Below are positions 27,327 through 39,149 of a DNA stretch of 64,000 nt, one piece after another; positions within the stretch are counted from its first letter, which is position 1, and each line of letters starts with the position of its first letter. The translations under genes and the position numbers were made by a program. The notes beneath the pieces were generated by a model. The model was not told the DNA's origin. It made no database searches and saw nothing but the letters and a program-made list of their open reading frames with translations. Origin of the DNA: Paracyclopina nana (lineage: Eukaryota; Arthropoda; Copepoda; Cyclopoida; Cyclopettidae); the NCBI GenBank assembly GCA_019096065.1, contig JAGUCH010000001.1, positions 13,392,001 through 13,456,000 of the forward strand. The letters are read 5' to 3'.

Positions 27327-30300
27327 ATGGCCGAAGTTGAGGCCAAAAAACCCAGGCCTTTTCCCAGGCGCTCAGTGGGTCAAATCAACTACAACAAACG
27401 GGCTGTGTCAGCTGACGGAGGTGAACTGGTTATTGAACGCAAACATAAACAGCTGAATTTGGCTACCAGAAAGCTTGAGGAAAAAGTGAAGAGTTTGCAG
27501 GAAAAAAGCCAGAAAGTGAGAACGTTGCCCAGAGTGGTCAAGGTAAAGATCAGGCGTTAATTTCTCTTTTTCGTCTGGTTGTGGGTTTTCAGCATCAAGA
27601 ATGAGCCATTAGTTAGCTAGTTTCTCTCCCGTTTTGATGTGTATGTACTCTTGCAGCATTAGTAGCATGATTAAGACTCAGGTTCCAGGAAACGCATTTT
27701 AGTGATCACATCAGCTTGGTTTTTGAGCTTTCCTCTGATCTCTCTTGCGCCAATTTTGATAGCTCGGTTGTCACATAAAGGAAACAAAAAAACGGTAGAT
27801 CCAGGTTCAAAATAAAGATGGTCAGCGAAGGGGCGTGGTTTTTTTTTGGCCATTATTGGGAAAAAACCTTGACTTTTTACCTGAATTGCTGTAACTTTTA
27901 TGACGCGATGCACGCCGTTTTACTATTTTTCAAATGTGTGCTATATTATTATTTTTCAAATATGTTCCCATAATACAGCTCCTCACAATTGGCAATTTCC
28001 TATCGAAAAGTGTCATGTACTCGTAATGGCTACTACCTATATGAAAAAATGATGCCCGATTTCCGGCTACACATTTAGATGGGTGTTTGCTTTTTCTACA
28101 AGTTTCTGTTGCGAAAATTTTTGATTTATGGCACAGACATTTAAAATGCTAATGCGGGATCATTGTACTTTCTTTGACGTCTATGTTCGTGCCAAAAATT
28201 AGACATCTCACATATATTTTGAACAGACGTAAATATGTGTGGGTGGTTTTCCAACAATAAATCAAGTTACTTTTCAATTACATTAGCCCTGTGAAAGCAT
28301 ATTGTGGTCTTTTGAAATGTTAGGTAACCCACCGTCTTTGTTCTTTTTTAGCCTAATTTGTATAGCGAACAAAATATACCGTGCTAGCCAAGAAATTTGA
28401 ATTACTTCTCATATTTTTTGTGCTGCGCTGCCGTGTCGAAATCCCACTTGAGTTGCTTCACGTTTTGGTGTAACTGCAATTTTTAAGCGTCATTTCACAT
28501 GTATTATGATCCATAACACATAAAACGATTAAAAATTGCACTGTATAAACTTCTCACAATCACCTAGCTCATTTGGCACCGGTTCTAGTATGTTTCCCGA
28601 GTGCAATGTGGAAAGAACCTCGGTTATTAATTGCATGTGTTGTGCTCCTCTGATAATTAAGAAATGCCATCAATTGCTGACAGAACTACAATATATTTCA
28701 TATTGCAATTTTTCAGGAGAAGCCTCCACCCAGGGCTGTTTCTGCGCCACCACGTGAGTTACCGGGCGTCCCATCGAAAATGTCTCTCGAAAAACGAAGA
28801 GGATCCACTGTGACCTCTCGCATTCGGGAGCGAGAGGCCGAATTTCAGCGTCAAGTTCAGGAACGTGAAGAGCAAATTGCTCAGCTCAAAGACAGACTAA
28901 AGATATTGAGTCAGAAAATTACCGAATCGAAAGATAAAGACTTCAAATTTCCCCGTGATCGTGAAAAAGTTGTCAGAGACCAAAAGGAAGATGGCGTTGA
29001 ATTGCAAAATATCATCAAGCAAGTGAGTTCGCAACTTTTGTTAATTTTACCCCAAACCTCACATATTGATTGTTGTTCCTCTAAAATTTCTCGGCTATTA
29101 ATTTTTGCCACCAAGTGTAACTTTTCATGGCGCATGAATAATGACATCATTAGTACACTGTATACTGAGTACACAACTACACAAGCCTTCAGCAACTTTT
29201 CCTTCAGCTGGTGATGCAATTAATCAGCAAATGCAAAAAGTTTCAATTTACTCTCAAGGTTCGCATAATTAACTTGAAATCCTCCACACCCCTCATTCTG
29301 CGATAAAACAATTTTCTGTGTGTTCCCCAGGTTACAAAGGAACGCCTACAACTGGAACGACATTTGCAAATTGCAAATGATTCTCTGCAGCGCAATAATG
29401 GAGTTGATCTTCAGAAATACCTCACGCTGGAGCAGTCCAACCAATATTTGAGGCAGCAATTAGATTCGCTCGACTTGCTGCAGCAAGAGCATAAATTGGT
29501 GGAAATTCAATATAGAGAAAAAGAAGAAGCATGCAGGTATTGATTCCACAATGCAACAACATCTGGAGGGAGAAAGTGGTGGCATTTTTCGCTTCTTGCC
29601 TTCATCATGATGAGCCAGGGGACAAAACTACCCTCACTTTCATGAAACCTCCACTTGTCATGTGAATTTTCAATTACGTAGGAAAAATTGTCACGCGAAT
29701 TTTCCCCCACGCTAGATGGCGCAACTGTCCATAATATTTCTAATGGCATGTTTTATTTCTAAAAATAGGGAATTGATGAACACACTGAAATACAAATCAG
29801 CACTATGTGAGGACTTGGAAACTCAGCTAGCTAAAGTCATCGAGAAGAACACCGAGTTGACCATGGCCAACAACGACTTGCAAAAGAAAGTGGTCGAGCT
29901 GCAAGATGTGAATGAGGAATGCGAGAACTTGAAAAGCACTCTGGAAAAGGTCGAAACTGAGTACACTCACGCCAAATCAGAAATGAGTAATCTAAACGGC
30001 AAAGTCCGCAATTTGGAATCGGTTCTGGCTGAAATGCACAAAGCTGCTGAAAACCGCAGGGAAATAGAGAGGCAGCACAAAGAAGCTTTGGAGAATCTCA
30101 AAAAGAAGCAAGAGGAAGTCGAGATCACTGCCACGAAAAAGCAGGCTGAAAAAATTGAGCAGTTGAAGGAGAGAATTGCAGAACTGGAGGCTGAGAAGGA
30201 TGCCCAGAATGAAAGGCACCAAGAGCTCATTTTGGAAATGGCAGAGCTCAAAAAGTATGGGCCAGACTCGATTGCCACGAGCGACATTGAAGCACCCAGT

Positions 30301-33238
30301 GACAACCTGGAAATTGACCAAATCATGGCCAAGCTGGAGCAAGACAACAAATTCTTGGCAGACTTGGAGAAGCAAAGATCGTCCAAGGCTGCCAAGGCCA
30401 ATCACCTGAGCTCAGATAGTGGCAGCACCAGCAGCGCCAATCATAGTCCAACCTCGTTGCCGCGAACCAGTTCAGCCATCACCGATTCAGGATTCTTGAG
30501 CCAAAGCAGCCTGTCCAGCCCTGGATCCAGGCTGATGACTGTTTCGAGCTCTAATGGCAGCTTGCATAAGCTCCCTGGAGTGACAGGAACTGACAAAATC
30601 AATTTGTTAAATGGAGGAAGCTACAAGTCTACTGGTAGCCTTGACAAAGTTGCCACTAGCAACTCATCCTGCAGCAGTAGCGTGAATGAGACCTCTATCG
30701 AAAAAGACGGATCCATCGAGGTTCCAGGCAAAGGCTGGTGCTTCGTGTACATTGCTAGGTATTCTTACGACCCTTTCCAACACTCGCCCAATGACAGCCC
30801 AGAGGCTGAACTGCAAGTCAATGCTGGAGACTATATCCTAGTGTGGGGAGACGTGGACGAAGATGGCTTTTTCGATGGAGAGCTTTTAGATGGGCGTCGT
30901 GGCCTTGTTCCTTCGAATTTCGTTGAAAAGCTGGAGGGGGAAGAATTGTACGATTTCCATCAGCAGGTTGTCTTGGGCCTGGGAGACTGCGATGATTCGG
31001 TGTGCACCTCCATTCCCCAGGACTTGGACTTCATGTCCTCTGATGAAGGACTGGAGGCTGCAGATAGGCCTCTGAAAAAGGCCAGTCAGCCTCTACCAAT
31101 TGTCCACAAAGTGTCACTGCCACAATATGCATCCTGCACTGACCTCGATATGACTGAAGATGAGGATGGCCCTGAGGTCATCAAAGGGCAAGTGCCTTGC
31201 CCAAGACTGCTCACCTTTGAGCCCCAGCAAAACAGGTCCATAGTGATTGCCTGGTCTCCACCTGAGACAAAGGCCAACCACATTTCTGCCTACCAACTGA
31301 TTGTGGATAGCAGCATATATGCCACCCTGAAAGCCTTGGACTTCCCCTCGGGCAGTTTAAAGGCCACAATCAACAACCTCGACCTGTCCTACATTCACAG
31401 AATCAGCGTCAAGGCAGTGACCAAGGACCAAAAGTCGAGCAACGAGGCTGGCTGCACCATGGTCATTGGCAAAGATGCTCCATTGAGGCCAACCTCAGTT
31501 AAGGCCAGTCACGTGACTTCGACATCAGCCACCATCTCGTGGATCCCCTCAAACACCAATTTCATGCATGCAATCATTGTGAACAACTGTGAGGTGAAGA
31601 CAGTGAAGCAAGGCGTGTTCAAGCACAGCCTCGCCGGCCTCAGCCCCAATACCACCTACAAAGTGAAGGTCAGAGCCAAGAATCTCAAGGCAGCCTCGTA
31701 CTTGGGTGACAACTTCCATTCCCTCTCCAGTGGAGTTTTGGAGGTGACCACCAAGCCTAAGGGGCTCCCAGATCCTCCCCTAGACCTCCAAGTGTTGAAA
31801 GGGAAGAAAGAAGGCTGCATTCTGGTAACTTGGCTCCCTGTCACCATTAATCCTGCTGGCACCTCCAACGGAGCCCCAGTGCTAGGCTACATCATATACG
31901 GCGATGGCAAAAAGATCAGAGAAGTCAACTCTGGCACAGCCGACCAAGCTGAGGTCGAAGTTGAGGCTTCGGTCATCGACATCACCATGAGGACCAAGTC
32001 GGTGGACAATGGCCTCTCCATTGAGAGTGAATCGTGTAAAATCCCCATATCTGTAAAATCTGCCCTTATGAAGCCACATGCCGAGGAGGCTGAACCCAAG
32101 CAGCCTCGCGAGGTCGTGATCAACTATAGCGGTTATCCGGAGCTGGACTCTGATATTGGGCCCTCAGAGCTGAGTGACATTGCCGAGGAGCCCGAGGAAG
32201 GCCTGACCTCGGGCTCGGACAGCAGGGGCTCCACGCCCAAAATCAAGAACACAGCCTCGACGTCAGCAACCATGAGCACGGTATCCTCAACAAGTAGCCT
32301 ATCCAGGTGGACAAACAACGCAAGCCTTTCCTCGTCCTCCTCTACTAGTCAGCCTTTGCCAAAGGCCACTCCTCTGAACACTACCAAGGTGCAGATCAAC
32401 GGCCCGGCCTCTGCGGTGACCGCGACATCAATGGCCTCCACAGCAACAACCGCAACAGTGGCCAAGGTGAAAATTCGCATTTTTGTCGCATTGTTCGACT
32501 ATGATCCCCCCACCATGAGCCCCAACCCAGACGCCTGTGACGAAGAGCTGCCATTCCGCGAAGGCCAGCTGATCAAGGTGTACGGCGAGAAGGACGCTGA
32601 TGGCTTTTATTGGGGGGAGGCCGGCAGCCTCAAAGGCTACGTGCCCTGCAATATGGTCTCAGAGGTGCAAGTGGATGACGACCACGTGGCTGAGGAGCTG
32701 TTTAAGGAGCAATCCAGCCTGGCCAACAAGGTCAGAGTGACAACCTCGAGTAGCAGCCTCATTGACGACAGGTGGGGTGACATCTACGAGGACATGCCCG
32801 CCAAACGGAAGTTGGCCCTCTATGACTACGATCCAGTGGAATTGAGTCCCAATGTCGATGCAGAAGTTGAGCTTTCATTCAGAGCAGGAGATATCATACT
32901 TGTTTGTAAGTTAATTACTGATATATTCGCTTAAATTCTGCGGTTACATGCTAGCACTAGGAGAAAAAAAACTACCTTAAGACGTATTTGCATTTTTTAG
33001 CAAGCTCTCATTGTGTTTTCTATTTTCAGACGGAGAAATGGACGATGATGGTTTTTACATGGGCGAATTAAACGGACGACGAGGATTGGTGCCCTCCAAC
33101 TTCCTAACTGATGTTCCTCCAGGCTACATTTTCATGGATGCTGCCACTCCAACAGCATCGACCAGACAAGTGCATACCAACAACAGTAGTAGTAATAACC
33201 AGCCTAGAATTCTGGGCACTCAAAGGAGAATGTGGTGA
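27327..33238 (+). CDS. RIMBP: RIM-binding protein (active-zone scaffold)
   Basis: Five exons (27327-27542, 28717-29022, 29331-29536, 29769-32905, 33030-33238) join to 1,357 residues with consistent phases. RIM-BPs link RIM and voltage-gated calcium channels at presynaptic active zones. Order of parts: a coiled-coil-rich N-terminal half with Leu/Glu/Lys heptads (about 45-415); a Ser-rich linker; SH3-1 (about 566-634, with ARYSYDPF and [11 protein letters not shown]); three fibronectin type III domains (about 720-810, 814-907, 908-1004); a Ser/Thr linker; SH3-2 (about 1144-1211, [14 protein letters not shown]); SH3-3 (about 1256-1318, [13 protein letters not shown], split by the last intron). 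SH3-FN3x3-SH3-SH3 is diagnostic for this family. ATG 27327 has a good context (CCAAAATGG). The 3.1-kb fourth exon is unusually long. A further upstream exon cannot be excluded. The next gene starts 173 bp downstream. Confidence 0.95.
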
Positions 33239-33411
33239 TATAATTGCACTCTGCCTCTCGAATACAAAAACATATTTTCGCATTAGTTCGTGTGACATAA
33301 CCAGGAAAATAAGCGAGGAGCATCAAAGCTCTCTCATAGCAAGTGGCGGAGAGCTGGTATCCCACATTCTAAGCATCCTTAGTTACTAAAACTCAAACCA
33401 CAAGAGCAGAC

Positions 33412-34395
33412 ATGGAGCCGACAACGACGACAGCTCATGATTACTTCACGGCTTTTATAGGAGTACTAGGCCTAGAGCTTCCCCTCGGGGTCATCTTGAA
33501 CTTTGCCTGTATCCTCTACATCGTCTTTAAGCTGAACTTGAACGGTACTATCAAGAAGATTCTTCTTGCTGACTGCTGCTACAGCTTGGCTTGCCTCATC
33601 ATCACATTAATCGGGTACATTTTCGTGTCATCAATGGAAATCAGGTCACCAGTAAGCTGCGTACTCTTCCTATACCCGATCACCATAGCATTCGTAAGCT
33701 CTAGCGTACTCACTAGTGTATTGTCTTATGTTCGCTTCAAGATGGCATCAAGGGCTTCAGAGGGAAGTATTTATGACAACCGAAGGCTAAAGAGCATCCT
33801 ATATATGGGTCTATTTTCTCTAACCATCTACCACGTTGGCATGATGCTGGCAGGAATCTTTTTCGACAGTTTTCCTGCGAAAGGTGTCGTTTTGTGCATT
33901 GCTGATGGCACAATGAACAGCGATATCCGGAGCGCAGTGAACAATATGGGATTCATGAATTTGGTGCTGATAGTTGTATCCCTGGTTATCGGATTGTACT
34001 ATGATGTTGCCATGGTCAAATTCATACGGCAGCGGGCCCAGGTTCAGCCGGTTAGACTCGCAGTCTGGTCAGAGGCTACGCGAAGGTCATCGGCAAGGAC
34101 GGAAGAAACGCTTAGCTATGCAGTTCCAGTCAAGTCAACCATTTTGAACTCTGTGGCAATTGGATTCATTGTCATTGCCTCTTTTTTACTCGCTGTCATT
34201 GATCCCCAAGATAAAATTGGACTCAATCAACTCATCAGCACGATGTCAGTGACCAGAGCTTGCATCCACATGATCTTAGTCCTGACCTTTATCGTCAAGT
34301 CCCAAGACAGGAAGGAGAGAAGCACTGTCAGAGCTCTTCCGCCCAGGTCTCTCCAGTTTCACGACAACAACGAGGCTTCAACCCTTCACATTTAG
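33412..34395 (+). CDS. intronless seven-transmembrane receptor-like protein
   Basis: An uninterrupted frame of 327 residues with seven hydrophobic segments, roughly at residues 14-40, 46-70, 82-105, 125-150, 176-202, 240-265 and 280-297. A Cys (residue 83, start of TM3) and a Cys in the second outer loop (LCIADG) could form the usual receptor disulphide. There is no clear DRY or NPxxY motif; a YVRFKM stretch occupies the end of TM3. The tail is short and basic. It resembles the broken gene at 16066 in layout and loop pattern, so both probably belong to one lineage-specific receptor family, perhaps chemosensory; the ligand is unknown. It follows the RIM-BP stop by 173 bp on the same strand with no AATAAA between. 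AATAAA at 34419 is the first one after either gene. Single-exon structure suggests retroposition or a secondary cistron. Confidence 0.8.
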   Translation: MEPTTTTAHDYFTAFIGVLGLELPLGVILNFACILYIVFKLNLNGTIKKILLADCCYSLACLIITLIGYIFVSSMEIRSPVSCVLFLYPITIAFVSSSVLTSVLSYVRFKMASRASEGSIYDNRRLKSILYMGLFSLTIYHVGMMLAGIFFDSFPAKGVVLCIADGTMNSDIRSAVNNMGFMNLVLIVVSLVIGLYYDVAMVKFIRQRAQVQPVRLAVWSEATRRSSARTEETLSYAVPVKSTILNSVAIGFIVIASFLLAVIDPQDKIGLNQLISTMSVTRACIHMILVLTFIVKSQDRKERSTVRALPPRSLQFHDNNEASTLHI

Positions 34396-34418
34396 CCGTG
34401 AAAAATAATTTACTATGA

Positions 34419-34424
34419 AATAAA
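34419..34424 (+). terminator. poly(A) signal AATAAA downstream of the 7TM gene
   Basis: It lies 24 bp beyond the 7TM stop codon. No such hexamer occurs between the RIM-BP stop and the 7TM start, so it may serve both frames. Confidence 0.55.
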
Positions 34425-34746
34425 TCCTTTGAGTGTACTCGAGTAAAGCATCGGCTAAATATAAATGCGATATTTGATCTCATATTAGTAGTGCAAGTCT
34501 CTAATTAATGGGAATCCAGGAATCCTTGAAGTGGATGCGTCCAGAAAGTAACCATCAAGTTCCGGAATGTGGACGGGACATAATACACGATTTGTAAGGT
34601 ACAAAACTTTTATGCTGTATTTCAGCTAATACTAAATCGATACATTCATAGTTGAATTAGTTACTGCAGCAGTATTGCTTAAAGCATGGTATAAGTAGCA
34701 TACATACATGATAAGTATATGGCACATGTAAAAGAAGTCCTTACTA

Positions 34747-36336
34747 CTATTGTGGTGGGGAAATCATTCCAGCAGCAGTGGAGGCGAATTCCATCTTCTT
34801 GGAAGGTGGATGATGATGCTCATCTGTTGGTGGCTGATCTCCATAGTTGTTGGCACTTTGTTGAGACGATGATTGATACTCTTGATTCGGGTAACTATTT
34901 GATTGCGGTGGCGAGGCGTAGCTCTGAGAATGACCGGGATCGAACGACGAAGCTTGCGGAGTGGTGGGTTGGAGATTCAGCTGCGATGCAGAGTGGTGGT
35001 GAGGGGGTGAACTAAAGTTGGAGGAGTTGTTGGAATTGTTGTGGTGGTGATGATGAAATGCTTCCATGATGGGGTCGCCTTGAATCGTGATCTCCTGCTT
35101 GAGCTCCAGATCGCGCTCGTGTCGGTGATTGGTGCTGATATGGACTTGCATGGATTGCCGGGTGGAGTAGGAGCGATCGCAGAAGCGACACTTGAACGAC
35201 TTCTCGCCGATTTTGTGGCGCCCACTGAGAATGTGAGACTTCAAGTTGCCTTTGGTTGTAGCTATGTGTATGCATTCAGGACAATGCCAGCCTTTATCGC
35301 TGCGGGTCACCATGACCTTGCTCAAGGGATCGTCATGGTCGCGCCCACCCAATCGATGAAACGACACGTTGCCATGCGGCTCCATTGAGTTTGAAGTACG
35401 TCGGACTAGAGAGGGAGGTGTCATTCCTGGAAAGGCTGAAAAAGCAAGCTTTTGAGTGACTACTTTCAAGTGCAGTCTCAAGATTGCCAAAAGAGATGAA
35501 CACCTAGTACCTGCTAAGCCTTAAATTGTAGCTAATTAGGCTAGAAATACAGTTTCCTTGAGACTTTAGTCACAATATGGCATTAGCGAGCAGAAAGTGC
35601 ACTTCATCTAGCGTTAGGCCTCTTTACCACGCAACTGTAATTTTGCTTGCAATGAAGGTTAAACTAGCCGATTTGTACCTTGATCAAAAGGGGACGAGTT
35701 GGCACTTCCAGGATGGTGATCCAAGGAAAAGTCTCTTGAGGAGTGATGTATTTGGGACTGCGGCTCCAAAGCTCCAAAGCCGGAGGCCGTTCGCTTGACC
35801 TCGAGGTCATCTTCGTCATCTTCGTCGTCAAAGTCATCAACGGACAGTCTTCTTCTTCGTTTCCTGTTCTCAGTCTCAAAGTGAATCGGATTGAGGGACT
35901 GCTGCTGCTGCGAGCGTCGCGACAGCCTCTCCTCCTCGTCAGCCTTTTTGTTGTCCAGGTCCATTTTGGTGAGACCGCGAACTCGGAGGTCTTCAGCCAC
36001 AGTTAGGAAGCTCTGGAGGTCCTCTTGGCTCACAGACACTTCTCCGTTGTACATAAAGTCTAGAATGGCCTCGATGTCCTCGTGCCTCACCCCGTGGAGG
36101 AAAACGATGGGCTGCATGAAAGGCAGACCTTTGTTGCTGGCCTTCTTCAGCATGGCCTTGAACATGGGGGAGCAGGCCGATAATACCAATTTGTGGGCGC
36201 GAAACGTGCGGCCATCGGACATGATAGTGACGTCGAGCATCTCGTCGTTGTCACGGAGGTCGCGGAAACATTGCGTGAGGCTGGAGTGGTAGTCATTCCA
36301 CCTCAAGTGGTACTGCTCCTCCGCTACCGTCCCCAT
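34747..36336 (-). CDS. BTB/POZ transcription factor with two C2H2 zinc fingers
   Basis: Two coding exons on the minus strand, 36336-35679 and 35435-34747, join in phase 1 to 448 residues. A TTTCAG acceptor sits just upstream of ATG 36336, so earlier exons are untranslated. The BTB domain (about residues 6-120) opens with QYHLRWNDYHSSL and includes DVTI, FRAHKLVLSACSPMF and DFMYNGEVSVSQEDLQSFL, typical of arthropod TTK-type BTB proteins such as Tramtrack and Broad. A Lys/Arg-rich patch and an acidic run (DDEDDEDD) follow. Two C2H2 fingers come after the intron: CPECIHIATTKGNLKSHILS..H and CRFCDRSYSTRQSMQVHIS..H. The tail has His, Asn, Gln and Pro repeats. A nuclear DNA-binding regulator is inferred. 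The exact fly orthologue is not identified. In TTK-type loci alternative 3' exons are common, so other isoforms may exist. Confidence 0.9.
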
Positions 36337-36873
36337 TTTTGCCTGAAACAAAAGTTACACCTATAGAGCGACTCCTATGCACACAACTGTTCACATAGTT
36401 TGATTTGGAGCATTTTTCGTAAGTAGAAGATGAAGCTCTGAAAATCTCTGATCCGCTTTTTTTTAGAAAGCAGTTATGCGAAAAATTCATATTTTTATGA
36501 GGAAACAGATCTTGCGAGTTCAGATGGTCGCTCTTTGCCATTGTATGGAACTGGAAATTCATACCAAAAAAAGTCTTGAACTTTTTGTTTGATTTAGAGG
36601 AAGACGACAATTGGAAGAGTGAAGATTCAGAGACTTTCTTTTCAGTGCTGAAGCATTTTCAATTAAATTGGAAAGAAGGAGCCGGAAAAAAAACACTCGA
36701 CTTATGAGACCTGAAATAGAAGGATTAGTTCACCTATAGTTGCACAAAGGGCCTACTTGTAGAAAAGAGAAATGAATGAGCAAAAGAATGGTCGACAATT
36801 GGATTTTCTTCTCAGATCAGCAGTGTTGCTGCGCTTAAAAAGGTTGTTGTTGATGTGACTTTTGAATATTTGT

Positions 36874-36879
36874 TTTATT
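36874..36879 (-). terminator. poly(A) signal AATAAA of squid-like hnRNP
   Basis: TTTATT on the plus strand reads AATAAA on the minus strand, about 210 bp beyond the hnRNP stop codon. Confidence 0.5.
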
Positions 36880-37087
36880 GAAATCACTACATTATTCGTA
36901 AATACTTGGGTTCAAGAAAAAAAAGAGCAGCATTGGTGACAAGTACAAATTCTTTTTCTGAGTAATATGAGAACATTCTTTCAACAAGGAAAATTATTCT
37001 TGAATAGTGGCTTTTTGATCGGTTGCATCAAAACAGAAAAACTATTTTTTGGTTCATCCGGATTGCCCGATCTCGGAAGTGTTTTAC

Positions 37088-38068
37088 CTAATAGGGCTTT
37101 TGTCTCTGCGCTCCTGCCCCCCGAGGTGCACCCCTGGCACCCCTTACAAACCCTCCTCGTCCTCCCCCTCTCTGGGGTCCAGCCCCGCCACGAGGAGACT
37201 TGCCTCCGGCCCCATAGCCACCGTAAGCCTGATTCCCATATCCTCCATAGCCACCATAGGCCTGGCCTCCGCCGTAATAGTCATAGCCTCCACCATAGCC
37301 CCACTGATCATATCCGTTTCCCCACTGGCCTCCATAGCCCTGATTCCAGTGACCGCCACGTCCTTGGCCGCCTCCTCGCATACCGCCCATGGGAGGACCG
37401 CCATAGCCACCCATCATCATTTGTCTTGGGTCGGGCTTGGGAGTGACCCTCTTGATCTCGAGCTCGTGGGCATCAATGTAGACGGTGCCCTCTTTGAGCA
37501 GCCTTTTTGCCACCTCCTCCTTCTCGAAGGTGATGAAGCAAAAGTTCTTTCGCTCGTTCTTCGTCTTGTCGTAGGGCTGCTCGATGTTGGAAATGGTTCC
37601 GAATTGAGCAAAGTGTTCCTTGATTTGGTCATCCGTGAGCTCAGCCACCAGTTTGCCTACGTAGACTTTGCCTTGCTTGGCTTGCGCTTTCTTGACAGCC
37701 ACCTTTTTGCCCTTGATTTCGTGGACTTCGAGCTGGACAGCGGCATCAACTCCGGCCACTTCCTTGTAGACGACGAATGCAAATCCTCTGGATCTTCCAG
37801 TGGCCGGGTCAGTTTTCAGCGTAATTGTGTCAATTTCGCCGAAGGTGCCGAAATGCTCGCGAATATCAGTGTCTTTGGCATCTTGAGGAAGACCTCCAAC
37901 AAAGAGTTTGCGATCATCTTCACCAGCTTTTCGGTCAGCCTCGGACTGTTGATCAGTGGTATCCATGGCTTCGTTCTTAGTCACTTCTTCTTCTTCTTGT
38001 TGTTGCTGCTGTTGCTGCTGCTGTTCCGAGGGCGTGTCGGCAACTTCGGTAGGGTTGGTTTCTGACAT
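37088..38068 (-). CDS. sqd: squid-like hnRNP A/B-type RNA-binding protein
   Basis: A single coding exon of 326 residues. The N-terminus is acidic with a Gln/Glu run (residues 16-28). RRM1 has RNP2 LFVGGL at 55-60 and RNP1 RGFAFVVY at 94-101. RRM2 has RNP2 VYVGKL at 135-140 and RNP1-like KNFCFITF at 174-181. The tail from about 215 is Gly/Tyr/Arg-rich with RGG boxes and ends QRQKPY. This matches Squid/hnRNP40 and vertebrate hnRNP AB/D. Such proteins bind pre-mRNA in the nucleus and act in splicing, export and localisation. The low-complexity tail is the kind of sequence that drives condensate formation. A noncoding first exon is likely near 38524-38600. The opposite strand also carries a long open frame caused by composition, which is not a gene. 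Confidence 0.95.
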   Translation of the reverse strand: MSETNPTEVADTPSEQQQQQQQQQEEEEVTKNEAMDTTDQQSEADRKAGEDDRKLFVGGLPQDAKDTDIREHFGTFGEIDTITLKTDPATGRSRGFAFVVYKEVAGVDAAVQLEVHEIKGKKVAVKKAQAKQGKVYVGKLVAELTDDQIKEHFAQFGTISNIEQPYDKTKNERKNFCFITFEKEEVAKRLLKEGTVYIDAHELEIKRVTPKPDPRQMMMGGYGGPPMGGMRGGGQGRGGHWNQGYGGQWGNGYDQWGYGGGYDYYGGGQAYGGYGGYGNQAYGGYGAGGKSPRGGAGPQRGGGRGGFVRGARGAPRGAGAQRQKPY

Positions 38069-38523
38069 TTTTAAAGAACTTAATGTGCTTTTGAGTGTGC
38101 CAGGAAACTTTTTGAAACTTTTCTATATCTGAATAATAGAGAAGAAAAATGCGTGAAAATTTTTAAACTGTTTCTTTAGCTGATGTCGGATGATGCAAAT
38201 TAAGTTGCAGTGGAAATAATTTTATCATCCGACATTACAATGATGGGCGTGGCAAGCCCTAAATTGAAAAGTTAATCTCAGATCATCTTCTTGTTTGTGG
38301 CGAAAATGAGAGAGCAAATGCGAAATTTGCAAAATTGGCACAATTGCAGCAAGAACCAAAGCGACAGACATCGTAGAGCTTGATCTTCTAAGGGCGACAC
38401 GGGGCGGCCGGCCGGTTTCTCCGATTGAGGCCAAGTCGAGGTATTGGAGGTTAATGGCGGCAATGTGGCTTGATCGGGGTCCTGCAAGGCAAACTTTGAA
38501 AGTCGTAGGCGCGCGGAAACTTA

Positions 38524-38640
38524 CCCAAATTGGCGAAAATGCAACGGAGCCGAGATTTCCACACAGAGGCGAGAGTAGCGGAGATTTCAAGATGGCCGTA
38601 CAAAAGAATGGATCGAGAAAAGTCAAGCGATTCTGCTAGC
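38524..38640 (-). promoter_or_regulatory. probable noncoding first exon and promoter of squid-like hnRNP
   Basis: On the minus strand a consensus donor (CAATTTGG then GTAAGTTT, near 38524) follows a GC-richer stretch, and an acceptor (CTATTATTCAG) lies near 38134, upstream of the ATG. This pattern suggests a spliced untranslated leader. GTACGGCCATCTTGAA near 38590 contains a CCATCTT (YY1-like) core, common near metazoan start sites. The transcription start itself is not proven. Confidence 0.45.
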
Positions 38641-39149
38641 GACTTTCTCATCACAATTCTCGAATTACAGCAAAAGATTGGTGCAATCACTTAAAAAGGA
38701 AGCTATTCTAATATATTGCTTACAATCATGAGATAATTTGTCATTTTACTCCGCAACTGAAAAAGAAAATATTCCTATGGAAAGTTGTTGATTTGCCTTA
38801 AAATACTTCAAGCACTTTTTTTCGCGTTAAAATCAATAGAACGAGCCTCATTTTTTTTATCTAGCAAAATTTGTTTTGCCTCTATTTTACTCAGTGCGTT
38901 GGAGAGAAATTGCTTCAAAACGTGCTTCATTCGATTAAATTAATTTAAGAATTTGAATGAATTGCATTTGGATCATGAAATCTAAAAGAGACTGCTTATG
39001 AGCATTTTAAATAGTTACAAATTTAAGCGGAGTCCTTTTTTCTAGTACATCACGCATTGATAAATGTGATATGAATCTAAGTGAAGTTGGAAAATTCCAA
39101 ACAGTAATTTCGATTCATTTTTGTAGGAGTACAAGTCGCGTCATTGAAA
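38641..39149. other. intergenic between hnRNP and CYP20
   Basis: AT-rich spacer between divergently transcribed genes. It may hold promoters for both; no specific elements recognised. Confidence 0.4.

Noticed and set aside
37049..38065. Long plus-strand open frame (338 residues) opposite the hnRNP gene
   Set aside because: It is antisense to a clear two-RRM protein and is open because of that gene's codon bias and Gly-rich tail; its own translation is low-complexity Ser/Leu/Ile without domains.
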